Assembly: GCF_964656455.1 (NCBI RefSeq)
Contig: NC_135722.1
Span: forward strand, 86,919,313 to 86,983,312
DNA length: 64,000 nucleotides
Source: Halichoerus grypus
Taxonomy: Eukaryota > Chordata > Mammalia > Carnivora > Phocidae
Reading direction: 5' to 3'
Part shown: positions 25,701 through 37,700 of the stretch, piece by piece
Layout: the number at the start of each line of letters is the position of its first letter
Position numbering within the stretch: position 1 is the first letter of the stretch
The notes under the pieces: generated by a model
Told to the model about the DNA's origin: nothing
The model's input: only the letters and a program-made list of their open reading frames with translations
Database searches by the model: none
Made by a program: the position numbers and the translations under genes

Positions 25701-28700
25701 TCGTTCTCATAAATGGGTAATGTATTTTATATCATCTAATTCATGTCTTTATTCTTCAGAACCTGATTTATTTATTTAAAGATTTTATTTATTTATTTAT
25801 TTGACAGAGAGAGAGAGCGCGTGCGCACAAGCAGGGGGAGCAGGAGAGGGAGAAGCAGACTCCCCTCTGAGCAGGGAGCACGATCTGGGGCTTGATCCCA
25901 GAACCCTGGGATCATGACCTGAGCTGACGGTAGTTGCTTAACCCACTGAGCCACCCAGGCGTCCCTTTCAGAACCTGATTTAATGGAAAGATGTAAAAGG
26001 ACCAATTACTAAAAGGGGCTAAATTGCTTCTATACATGTTGGAGGCAGAAAAAAGTGAGAAAGAATTTTTTTTTTGTCTTTCTGTGGATAATTTTTACCA
26101 AGATTTATTTAAATCCAGAGGAACTCTGCTTAATCTTAAAAAAGGAGAGAGAGAGAGGGAGAAAGAAAAATGGGTCTCATGTGATCAGGGCTTTGAGCAA
26201 GCACTCTTTCTTCCTCTTCTTCAGATTATGTGGGAGGTTAAGATTTATAAGGCTTTCTGGCTACTTGTTCTGTTTCTTTGTGACAGGGGTATTGTGTGTG
26301 ATGGAGGCCAGTCATCAGTCACATTTGATTGGATTACACCGCCAGGTTGATGAAAATCCATGGGAATGCGTTTGGCTCCCTCTAGTGTTGATAAGCCACC
26401 ATTTGTCCTTCCTTTGGGTGCCCGAGTCCTCTGACTTGTTGGTGTCTTCAACTGCCAGGTGAAAAAACACGTGCGAAGCTTCCACTCAGAAAAGATCTAC
26501 CAGTGTACAGAGTGCGACAAGGCCTTCTGCCGTCCTGACAAACTGCGTCTTCACATGCTCCGACATTCAGACCGCAAAGATTTCCTGTGTTCCACGTGCG
26601 GGAAGCAATTTAAGGTACGGAAGCAGTGAACGGCCTAACGTTGTTCTCACGGCCACCGAAATTATGTCGGGCTAAGGATAAATGCCTGTTCATTTCATCC
26701 GTTAATCACCTACTTACAAAGAGCTGAACTTGAGATGCATTTTATGTCTTGTGTTTGACTTAGTTATTATGATAAAATGAAGGAAAAAGCTCACCTTAAT
26801 ATCCCCAAATAATTAATTCAAATTGCCGAATAGAGTAATAACACATCTCCTTAAGAGAATCCAGATGTACAATACGTGGAACTAAATTGCTGTTGAGGAA
26901 TTCCTAAGAGAACAATACATTTACTTACCAAATCAAGAGATTTTTATTGAGCACTTATTACGTATCAGAGCCTGGTAATTGAGCCCTGAAAGTCTCAGGA
27001 CTGTCATCTAAGGAAGGAGGGAGATCTGTGGAAATCTGTGGAACACCGAACAGCTTAGGCAACTTTGGGGAATGGTCATGACTCCCAAGGATTAAAATAA
27101 GACTTCATAAGTATCAGTAGCCTGCCTGGAATTTAGAAGAAGCAAGGGGAAAACCCCACAGGAGACTCAGGGATAAGAGTTAAACAAGGAAATATGAAAC
27201 TAATAAATATATACTTCATGGGGAAATCAGATGACTCACATTCAATAAAGAAACACTAGTGAGTGTGATTGTAGGTCATGCTGTCATAGAAACTGGGAAA
27301 GACTCAGAGGCTGGAGGGAAAAACTAATTTTAAAAAGATGCATTGTATAGAATGTGGAGATGATAAAGAGATATAGGAAGTAATTTTCAAACTTTAACTG
27401 GATGTGTTGTGGAATATAATCCTGCTGGCTTTCAATATACGATAGCACAGTTTAGACCTTTGCAGAGAACTCTAATGTGAAAGCTCTAAATAAGCCTAGG
27501 TTCTTTTTTGTTTCTTAATTAAAAAACAACACCAACAATATATCCAAAAGGATCCCTGTCTTATGATGTTAACCGGTTAGCCATCCATCCATCCTACCAT
27601 TTGATATTTTTTTATCACCTCTTTTGTGCCTGATGCCATTTGAGCACCAGGCATGTGAAAAACCTTGCTCCTTTCATTTTCTCTTTCACTCTCACTAGAT
27701 GTATTAGGACAGGGTTCAATCAGGGAAGCAAACCCACTGGAGTTATACAGTAAGGGAGTTTCTTACAGGAATAAGAACGTCATCATAGAAGAAGATAGAG
27801 AAGCAAGGGTCTGGCAGGAGAGGTTGGAGGATCCGAGAGAAGTCACTAATGCACCCTTCCGCAGCCCTGGTCCGGGTGGACTACGGGAACTTCCCTGGGA
27901 ACCTGGGGACCCAGGCACCTCCAGCGGGCTCATGAAAGAGAGCCGGCGCTGACCATGGAGGAATGCTGCTGCCTGAGGCGGTGGACACCCAGCTGCCTGT
28001 GGCGCCTGCCCTCGGCAAGAGAACTGGTGGCTGAGTGGGAGCCAGCGAGGGTGAGCGGGGCTATCCCGGCGCCCCTGCCCCTGGCCCACAGAACATCATG
28101 GCCACTGCTTCATTCCCGTCTTCCAGTCTGGCGTGAGCCTCTCTTCGCGAAGACTGAGAACCACACTAGGAACGGGAGCCATGTAAATACAGTTAGTTCC
28201 CCTTAGCCAAGGTGACGCAGTACAAAAGCACAACGTATCTGCAATTCACTTTTCAGACTATAATGAGTTATTTTTCTAGAGAACAAATTTGATGTCATGG
28301 GCCTTTAATTTTAATAGCCTCTTAGATAGAATCCAAAGTGCTTATCACTTAAAAGTCACCACAAGGGGCACCTGGCCGGTTCAGTCAGTAGAGCATGCAA
28401 CTCTTGATCTCAGGGTCATGAGTTCAAACCCCACGTTGGGCATAAAGCTTACTTAATTAAAAAAAAAAAGCCACCACAAAATCTGGCTTCCGTAACAGAA
28501 TGTAGAGAGTTGTCAACTCACTATGTTGTACACCTGAAACTAATGTAATATTGTGTGTCACCCAAACTCTAGTTAAAAACAGAACCTGGGGGGCGCCTGC
28601 GTGGCTCAGTCATTAAGCGTCTGCTTTCAGCTCGGGTCATGATCCCAGGGTCCTGGGATCGAGCCCCACGTCGGGCTCCCTGCTCCGCAGGAAGCCTGCT

Positions 28701-31700
28701 TCTCCCTCTCCCACTCCCCCTGCTTGTGTTCCCTCTTTTGCTGCCTCTCTCTCTGTCAAATAAATAAATAAAATCTTAAAAAAGCAAAAAACAAAAAGCA
28801 GAACCTGGCTCCCAATTACCTCTGCAGTTCTGCCTTCCCCTTTGTACTCTGCTCCACTGAGCTATGTGGTTTACTGCAGTGTGGCATGCTGTCTCTCCTG
28901 GGGGCTTTTCATCTGTTCTCCTTCACAACCCCCCACTTGAAATACACTTTCAGACTCTCTCATCATTCCACCTGGCTGATGTCACTTCGTACAGAGGCAT
29001 TTCTTGATGCCCCCCCCCCCAACTGGATTAAGTGCTTCTCCTATGTATTCCCATAGGACCCTTTACTTGTGACCCTGTTGTAGCACTTCTACTGAATTGT
29101 AACTGTCCTACTACAAGCTTCAAAAGGTAGGACCTTTTGACTTTCAGGAGCTCTCAGTTTAAAGAGGAAATTTGACATGTGCATTAAAAATTATTACTGC
29201 TCCTGGGGTGCCTGGCTGGCTCAGTCAGAAGAACATGTGACTCTTGATCTCAGGGTCATGAGCTTGAGACCCATGTTGGGTGTAGAGATTACTCAAGTAA
29301 ATAAAACTTCAAAAAAATTATTACTGCTACTGTAATAGAGAAAAAAAATGCCACAAGCAGGATTCACTCTGATTTGGGGTGTAGGTGACACTTGAATTCC
29401 CTAAAGGGTGGGGAAGAGTTAGCCTGCTAGAGAAAGGGATGGGAGGAGGAGGGGGAGAGGGGTAAAGTGCCGGAGTCCAGCTGCAGCCGGGGTGGGTCTC
29501 TCGTAGGAAAGGATGGTGTCGGCGAATGAGGAGACACAGACACAGGATCAGGGTGCAAGCATCTCCTCCTGACAGCCTCGTAGGAACTTTATTTATATGT
29601 TAGGATATTTTTGTTTTTCCAAATCTTAGATCATTTTCTGGATTACAGCCATAGCCTTCTTTCATTTTTCCTTTGTAATGATTAACATGACCTTTATTGA
29701 TTTCCGCTTATTGGCTTTCGCTAAAACTAAAAAACAGTACGCAAAGAGAAAGGTGCTAGACAGAGCGTGACCGTTTTGTTATTTTGTTCTATAGAAACTA
29801 ATTCTTCGTGGAATTAGTTTCATTATGATTGCTTAGATAGGCGTAACTAAGATGAGTAGTCACTTTATCATGAAACCCCAGAAATATTCCCACAATTATA
29901 AAGATTGCCATAAACAAAATGAAAGAGAAGAGCAGGAGCCAGCGGTGGAGTCTCCTGTTTTCAGGATCGTCCCCCATACTTGGACTTTGTCAAACAGCAT
30001 GAGTAGCATGGCTCGTGCCAGTAAAGACGCTCCAGGGGCATTTTACAGCTGGGCTGAACTAAGGCCTAGGCAGCGGGCATGGAGAAGAGGGTCCATATTC
30101 AAGACAAACATCTGAGGGAGAATTGGTAGGACTTTGTGTCTGGATGCCAGGCTGATGGGTGGACAGAGAGGAATTGGGCTTTGCAGCTTGGGAGGCTAGA
30201 TGTTTGGGAACACTGCTGATCCAGCAGCAGGATTTAGGCAGGAGGAGAGAGTGGGGGCATAATGGATTGGGCTTAGGGCTGTTAGGTTGGAAAAGACTTG
30301 CTGAGATTTGGCCTTCAGCAAATATGTCTGTCTCTGTATGCAGAGCTCAGTGTAGTAGTAGTAGTAGGGGGCTTTGGGACTTCTGTAATGAGTCAGTTAC
30401 AATAACTTGGTCTGTTTAAAGGGAATGGGTGAGGGGAAATTGGTGAACACCAATGCTGGGGAAAAAGTAGAAATGCGGGATGCCTGGGTGGCTCAGTCGG
30501 TTAAGCGTCTGCCTTCGGCTCAGGTCGTGATCCCAGAGTCCTGGGATCGAGTCCCGCATCGGGCTCCCTGCTCCGCTGGGAGCCTGCTTCTCCCTCTGCC
30601 TCTGTCTCTCTCTCTCTCTGTCTCTCATGAATAAATAAATAAAATCTTTAAAAAAAAAAAAAAAAAAAAGTAGAAATGCAACAGAAGTCTGGGGTGGTGA
30701 GCTTTATCACTGTATCTAAAGACACTCAAGAGAAATACTGTTATTTAGGGCAAGGCTTGTAATCCAGACTTTACTGCAAAGTAGGAGACTCTGAAATTCT
30801 CTGCTGGACTTTCCAGGAATGAGGTGGGTGGGGGTAGGAGGAGCAGGAGAGAGAGGTAGATGAGGGGTCCTAGTGTTGAACCCTGAACTTCAAATGGTTC
30901 CCGATACTCGGTGGGCACTCAAGAAGTACTTGTTAAATGAATGTGCTGAAAAAAGGCAGTGGTTAAATAAAAGTCCTTATACCAAAATGTGGGGAGAACT
31001 GTTCTGGTGGAAAGGTTCAAAATCTTTATCAGACCGATAGTCGTTTTTTTTAAGGTTTTTTTTTTTTTTAAGATTTTATTTATTTATTTGACAGCGAGAG
31101 ACACAGCGAGAGAGGGAACACAAGCAGGGGGAGTGGGAGAGGGAGCAGCAGGCTTCCCGTGGAGCAGGGAGCCCAATGCGGGGCTCGATCCCAGGACCCC
31201 GGGATCATGACCTGAGCCGAAGGCAGACGCTTAACGACTGAGCCACCCAGGCGCCCCAAGACCAATAATAGTTTAATCATGTCTAAGAGAAGAGAGAAAT
31301 GCTGAAGAAGGGAGCTGGCATTTTTTGAAATTTTTTTCCTTGGGATGGGCTCTGCTTGATTTTCTCTCTATGGACTCATATCAACATGTATCACTAGATT
31401 AGGTCATCAAACTAAGACCTGACCTAGACCGTATGCTCCATCCACAGTGGGCAATGTAATTGTTTACATGAACTTCTAAGTCCATAAGATGAGAAATACT
31501 TAAATTTATGTGGGATTTGGAAGAATTATTAAAACGTGTGGGAACTAAGCATACAAATGGCTTTGTAAATACAGTATTACCTATCATTCATTATCAGTTT
31601 GTCTCGTAATTATTTTTGTTTTTGTTTTAAAGATTTTATTTATTTATTTGATAGAGAGAGCATAAGGAGGGGGAGGGGGGAAGCAGGCTTCCTGATGAGT

Positions 31701-34700
31701 AGGAAGCTGCGCGCGGGGCTTGGTCCCAGGACCTTGGGATCATGACCTGAACCGAAGGCAGACGCTTAACTGACTGAGCCACCCAGGCGCCCCTGTCTTG
31801 AAATTCTTAATACCAAATTTATTCCATTATCCTTTGATCTTCTCCATAATACATGCAAATTCTTTCTTCCCCAAAACCAAGACTCAGTGGAACGCACTTA
31901 TTTGCTAAGGGACAGAGTTTGTCCATTCCAGCAGCCTGGCAACTCGGACACCTCTTGGTAGGTTGGTAACTTGTATTGCTTTTTTTAATCCCTTCAGTTA
32001 AAAATTTTCTACCCTCTCTCCCCGCTCCCCTGCCTTTTCAAACATTCTCTCTAAATAGCGAAAAGACAAACTACGGGAACATATGCAGAGGATGCACAAC
32101 CCTGAGAGGGAGGCCAAGAAAGCTGACCGCATCAGCCGCTCCAAGACGTTCAAGCCTCGTATCACATCCACGGACTACGACAGCTTCACGTTCAAGTGCC
32201 GCCTGTGTATGATGGGCTTCCGGAGACGAGGCATGCTGGTCAGTGCCAAGCGGCTTCCAGACCCACCCATTTCTGTCTATGGCGATGGCTTTGTGCAGTA
32301 TTCTGTGCGAAATTTTCAGTAGGTTTTGTCAGGGGCTAGGGGAAAAGAAAGAAGCACACGATGCCCAATTTGGAGTTCTTCCCAGTCTCCCTTTGCCCTC
32401 CTGTTTTTTTTTGTTTTGTTTTGTTTTTTAAAGATTTTATTTATTTATTTGACAGTGAGAGAGGGAACACAAGCAGGGGGAGTGGGAGATGGAGAAGCAG
32501 GCTTCCCGCAGAGCAGGGAGCCCAATGCAGGGCTCGATCCCAGGACCCTGGGATCACGACCTGAGCTGAAGGCAGACACTTAATGACTGAGCCACCCAGG
32601 CGCCCCTCCCTTTGCCCTCCTGTGCCACAACTCATTTCTGCTGACCTCTTGGGATAAGTCTTTCTCTGTCACTTTTCATTATGAGTTTTCTTTTGCTTTA
32701 CTATGCTCGGTCTCTGCTCTTATATTTCATTTCCCTCTTCTCTTCTGTGTTCCTGAACGTCCTTTTTGGTGGGGTTTTTCCTTCTCCCTAGTTGCTCCCT
32801 GTAATGCCCCCCTTTTCCAGATGGGAAACAGCAATAGAAGGAAACTGCCCTTCAAAGCAGGGTGTGTGAACCGGCTTAGGAGACACCTCAGGATAGCCAG
32901 TTCAATTCATTTTGCTCTCAATTCATTTTGACTTTATTACAGTTTGGTAGGACTAGAGGCGTGGGGAATTATTTAAAATTTAGAACCTGAGTTTGCATCT
33001 CATTCAGTGTCCTCAGTAAGGCCAGGGCACTAAATAATGAAAGATGGGTTTGCATCGGGAGAATTCAACAATGAAATTTGTGCTGGTGTAATTTTCCATT
33101 TTCCTTCGGTGGGTCTTTCAGTCAAAGAGTGTTAATGAAATCCGCCGTGACCCAATTCCCTTCAGTAATTTGCTGAATGACTGTTAACTCCTGCTAACCG
33201 TGATTGTTAAAGCTTGGTGTCAGATGGGCCTGGAAATGCTCGATCTGGCCACATGCCTGTTTTGGGGCATGGCTTCCCAGGATTCCAACTTCTAGCAGTC
33301 AAGACCAGAGGCATTTGGTTCTCTTCTCTTTGTAATAGGCTCTCTTTTTCTCATTTGCTTTTTTCCCCTTTAGGTAAATCACTTATCAAAGAGGCACCCA
33401 GACATGAAGATAGAAGAGGTGCCAGAGTTAACTCTACCCATCATAAAGCCCAACCGTGATTACTTTTGTCAGTACTGTGATAAGGTAAAAGGAAACTGTC
33501 CACACTGGGATGCTTCCTGGGAGCCCTGCTTAGAGCCCATTTGTCCGCATGTATAAACATATACTTAGATCTTACACTTACTCTTAACAGATGGTTCCCT
33601 GTCTCTCAGTAGTTTTCCATTCAGATGAGAAAGGGCTAAAAGTGCAGCCTCATTTTAAGTCAAAATTTTTTTCCTAAGCATTAGTTGACTTTGTGTTTAA
33701 CATTTTTCCTTCTCTGTGGTTTTGTTATAAAAGTAGAGGCTTACCAGGAGCTTAGTATATGAATTTGTTTTAAATTCCTAAGCTCTAAAGCAAAATTGTT
33801 TATCATCCTACTTGTAAAATATATACAGTAGGTTTGGGATTTCTAGAAGATTGAGTAGGATGTGGAGGAGTTTTGCAATGGAAGACTGTTTGTACTATTT
33901 CACCTTTATTTTTGTGCGGTTGCAAAAAGACTGAATATACATGTATTGTTTCATTGTAATATTTTTCCTTATACAATGTAGTTGTGTCAGCTTAAAACTG
34001 GGAAACTTTTTTTTTTTTTTTAAGATTTTATTTATTTATTTGACAGAGAAAGACACAGCAAGAGAGGGAACACAAGCAGGGGGAGTGGGAGAGGGAGAAG
34101 CAGGCTTCCCGCAGAGCAGGGAGCCAGATGCGGGGCTCGATCCCAGGACCCTGGGATCATGACCTGAGCCTAAGGCAGACGCAACGACTGAGCCACCCAG
34201 GCGCCCCAAAATTGGGAAACTTTTTAAAGCATAGATTCATCATTACAGATACTAGGCACTTTTAGACTTGCCATTTTGGAGGATTCTTTGGCATCTAGTA
34301 CTAGTAAATATATGAGAGCTTTTGTAGAAAGGCTAAGTGGGATGAACTGGCCTTTGAAACGATTCTTTTTCTGTGACTGTGTATCTACCTCTTAAACTTC
34401 AAGGTAAGGGGTATTTTTATTATTACTATCTTAGATGTATAAATTCTAGGAAGATGCCTAGCACATCTACATTAGGTTCTTATTTTAGATATCCTTCAAT
34501 ATAGCTGTTAAAATATTTTATTTTGCGCTACCTGAATACTTTTTCTCCTTTCTCATACCTAACAACAGAATTGTTAAGAGATTTCACTCTGAAGTAAGAA
34601 AGTAGAACCGTATACTGCTTTCATGACAAAGCATTTGAATTCGCAGGTTTATAAAAGTGCCAGCAAACGAAAAGCCCATATTCTGAAGAACCATCCAGGG

Positions 34701-37700
34701 GCTGAGCTCCCACCAAGCATTCGCAAACTCCGTCCCGCTGGCCCAGGAGAGCCAGACCCCATGCTGAGCACCCACACCCAGCTCACCGGCACGATAGCGA
34801 CCCCTCCCGTGTGCTGCCCTCACTGCTCCAAACAGTACAGCAGCAAGGTACGGGATGGGCTTTGACTGCGTCCGGATCAAGGTCATTGTTTAAGGCATCT
34901 CGTAAGAGAAGGTGGCAGTTGGCTTCTTTTGAATTGACGCAGGACTGACTGCCAGAGGTGTTTTGTCCCGTTCCGACGGCTGAGGAGCTGTTTCCTGAGG
35001 ATAGGGATTGTAAATCCAGAATGGGAAGAGAATAAGTGGAATTTCCCCAGAGCTAGTGTATCTCACACATAACCTGAGCGCTCAGTTGGTTTCCTTTTCT
35101 TTGGTCTGCTGAAGGTCTCATATTGGAATATTTTATGCTCATGCTTTATGAGCTCAGGTTTACAGAAGCACAATGTGGGACCTTACATGATAGATCTTGA
35201 AAAGGGGGTCATTCTTGGTTGTGGGAGGCGGAGAACTTGTGATTGATCGCTGCAGGTATTGGGGGGGGTGCTAGGGGATACTGTGAGTGAGGTGTGCTGA
35301 CCTTGCCTGACGGCGTGGGGTCACATGCGTATTCAGTTTCTTCTCAGCCTCTTCCTTTGCCTCTTGCAAACTCTGTGCTGCTTTGGGAGGAGCGGGCACA
35401 CCTTATTTCTTTCGAAGCAAAACCAGAAAGACTTCAGGGATCGTGGCAGGGTTTGTGTTTGAGAAAAATTGCAAATAACTAACTCTAGTAACGATTCTTG
35501 GTTTTGCCATACTTTTCCAGACCAAGATGGTACAGCACATTCGAAAGAAGCACCCAGAGTATGCCCAGCTCCCTAACACCTTACATCCACCGCTGACGAC
35601 AGCTGTGATCAGTGCTGCCCCGGCTGTGTTAACCACAGACAGCGCTACCGGGGAGACCGTGGTGGTAAGTATGTGACTGGTCAGGGCACCTCATCCCCTT
35701 CCGTGCCCATCACGGCTTCCGATACCAAAGCCACGTCTATCTTGCTATATAATTGGCTGCAAAGGTAGCCCATTATCCCTCAGTTTCCTACCAGGGCCTT
35801 CTGTGTGTGGTTGGTCTCCTAGTCGATGCTTTCCAAAGCTGTCTGTAGAAGGAGCAGCAAGAAATGTTCAGTGCCGTTCCTGTGCTGCAAGATGGTCAGA
35901 ACCTGTCGGGTAACCCCATCGGGGCTGACACAGACAGGTGGATACAGACATCTGTAATCCTCCAGCATCTTCTCGCCTTTGGATCTCTCCTATCTGAGCT
36001 CAGGGCTAATTTGTACAAGCTGTAGTGTTACCAGCTAGTGTGTTTTTTGTGACTTTTCTAGACAACAGACCTCCTAACCCAAGCCATGACAGAGCTGTCC
36101 CAGACCTTAACAACCGATTACCGAACGTCGCAGGGGGACTACCAGAGAATTCAGTATATTCCTGTGTCACAGTCGACATCTGGTCTTCAGCAACCACAGC
36201 ACATACAGCTTCAAGTGGTGCAAGTGGCTCCGGTACATGTTGCTCTCTACCTTCAGGAATGCCAGATTGCCACTAGGCAATATGGCGGTGGTGGGGGGCG
36301 GGGGGGGCGGTCAACAAGAGCACCCAGTTCTCAGAGCTAGAGCTGGACCCCACGTCATGTGCTTCCCGTGTAAGGTCTGAGTCTAAGGCATTTGGCAAGC
36401 TCTCCTGGCCCCCTGGCTGTATAGGGCTCTGGACTTAGCAGTGTAAGAGATTCTCTCCGGAGCCTTCCAGAGGTTTCCGGCTGCCCTGTACACTGTCATC
36501 GTGCTGCCGTGGGGCAGTCCTACGTGAACTCCTTCAGAGCCTCTTCTGAATCCTTGAGCACCAAAGCTGACTACTTGGTGGGGAACCAGTTTGGTACTTG
36601 GGCATCGAAAGGGAGGTTGTAAAGAATAACTTTGAGTTTCAGATGTCAGTCAGTACATTATTCGTGCAGAGGTGTGACTACGCTCCTTCTGCCTTCTGCA
36701 GCTCATTGTCACTGATGAGGGAGCTAAAAGAAGAAATCCTCCCAGAGCTGTGGTTTCATTTAAGTATGCTGAGGAGGTGTATTCAAGGCACAAATGATCA
36801 AACCTATTGCTTTGAAATAATTTGGTCTGAAAACTTAGGAAAATAGGAAAATTTAGGACTAATACCAGAGCGGGAAATAAGGAGTTGCTACTGTTGTTGA
36901 CTGTTCTTTATCTTGTTTTTCTTATGGGACATTTCTTAACTTCAGGCTTTGGAGGAACCTATGAATCCCTGAAATTGCCTGAAAAGTGTGATGTATATGT
37001 ACATCATTCTGGAGAAAGGGACTATACTTTAGCCAGATTTTCAGAGATGTCTGGGATACATAAAAAGGTTGGGAACCACTCTTCTAGTGGGTCGGTAGCT
37101 GAAAGCAAATTCTCTCCTTTGATCTCTTTTAACCTATCAAGGGTAGGGTGTTACATTTAATTGAAACTTAAGGGAGAAGGACTTTTGATCCCTGAGAGCT
37201 TCTCGTTCAGCTTATTACAAGGAGCTATGTTCCCTTTCTCTCCTTCTCTTTCAGAATTAAATAGCATTAGTGGCTTATGTTTTATAAGAGTAACTTTTAT
37301 TTATTTATTTATTTTTAAAAGATTTTATTTATTTATTTGACAGAGAGAGACACAGCGAGAGAGGGAACACAAGCAGGGGGAGTGGGAGAGGGAGAAGCAG
37401 GCTTCCCGTGGAGAAGGGAGCCCGATGCGGGGCTCGGTCCCAAGACCCTGGGATCATGACCTGAGCCGAAGGCAGACGCTTAACGACTGAGCCACCCAGG
37501 TGCCCCAAGCGTAACTTTTAAAATGATCTTCTTTGCTAGTGTTTACCAGCTTGGCTTAGGTGTGGGCTCTCTGGGAGCGAAACCCTGGATGTGAAATTAC
37601 GTCTACTCTTCTGCTGGGATATTGTTTCAGCTGAACGTTTTCTCTGGAAGGATCTCCCTTCCCCTTAATCAGTATGCTTTTGGTCTTCCTGCCCTCTAGG

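Larger units (their letters stand above)
26615..32058 (+). other. PRDM10: PRDM10 intron, 5.4 kb
   Basis: It contains a GC-rich patch at 27850-28150 with small open frames, an L1 3'-end scrap (about 28510-28580), Can-SINEs at 28365-28468, 28590-28791, 29205-29312, 30477-30664 (sense), 31048-31257 and 31608-31793 (antisense), and a solo LTR with perfect target duplication (29468-30020). Confidence 0.8.
36233..37699 (+). other. PRDM10: PRDM10 intron
   Basis: About 1.5 kb. It has a G-rich run at 36284-36310 and one antisense Can-SINE (37300-37506). The rest is unique. Confidence 0.85.

Noticed and set aside
27665..28206. Overlapping open frames in a GC-rich intronic patch
   Set aside because: No splice-compatible borders and no domain. 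Probably a decayed repeat or chance in GC-rich sequence.
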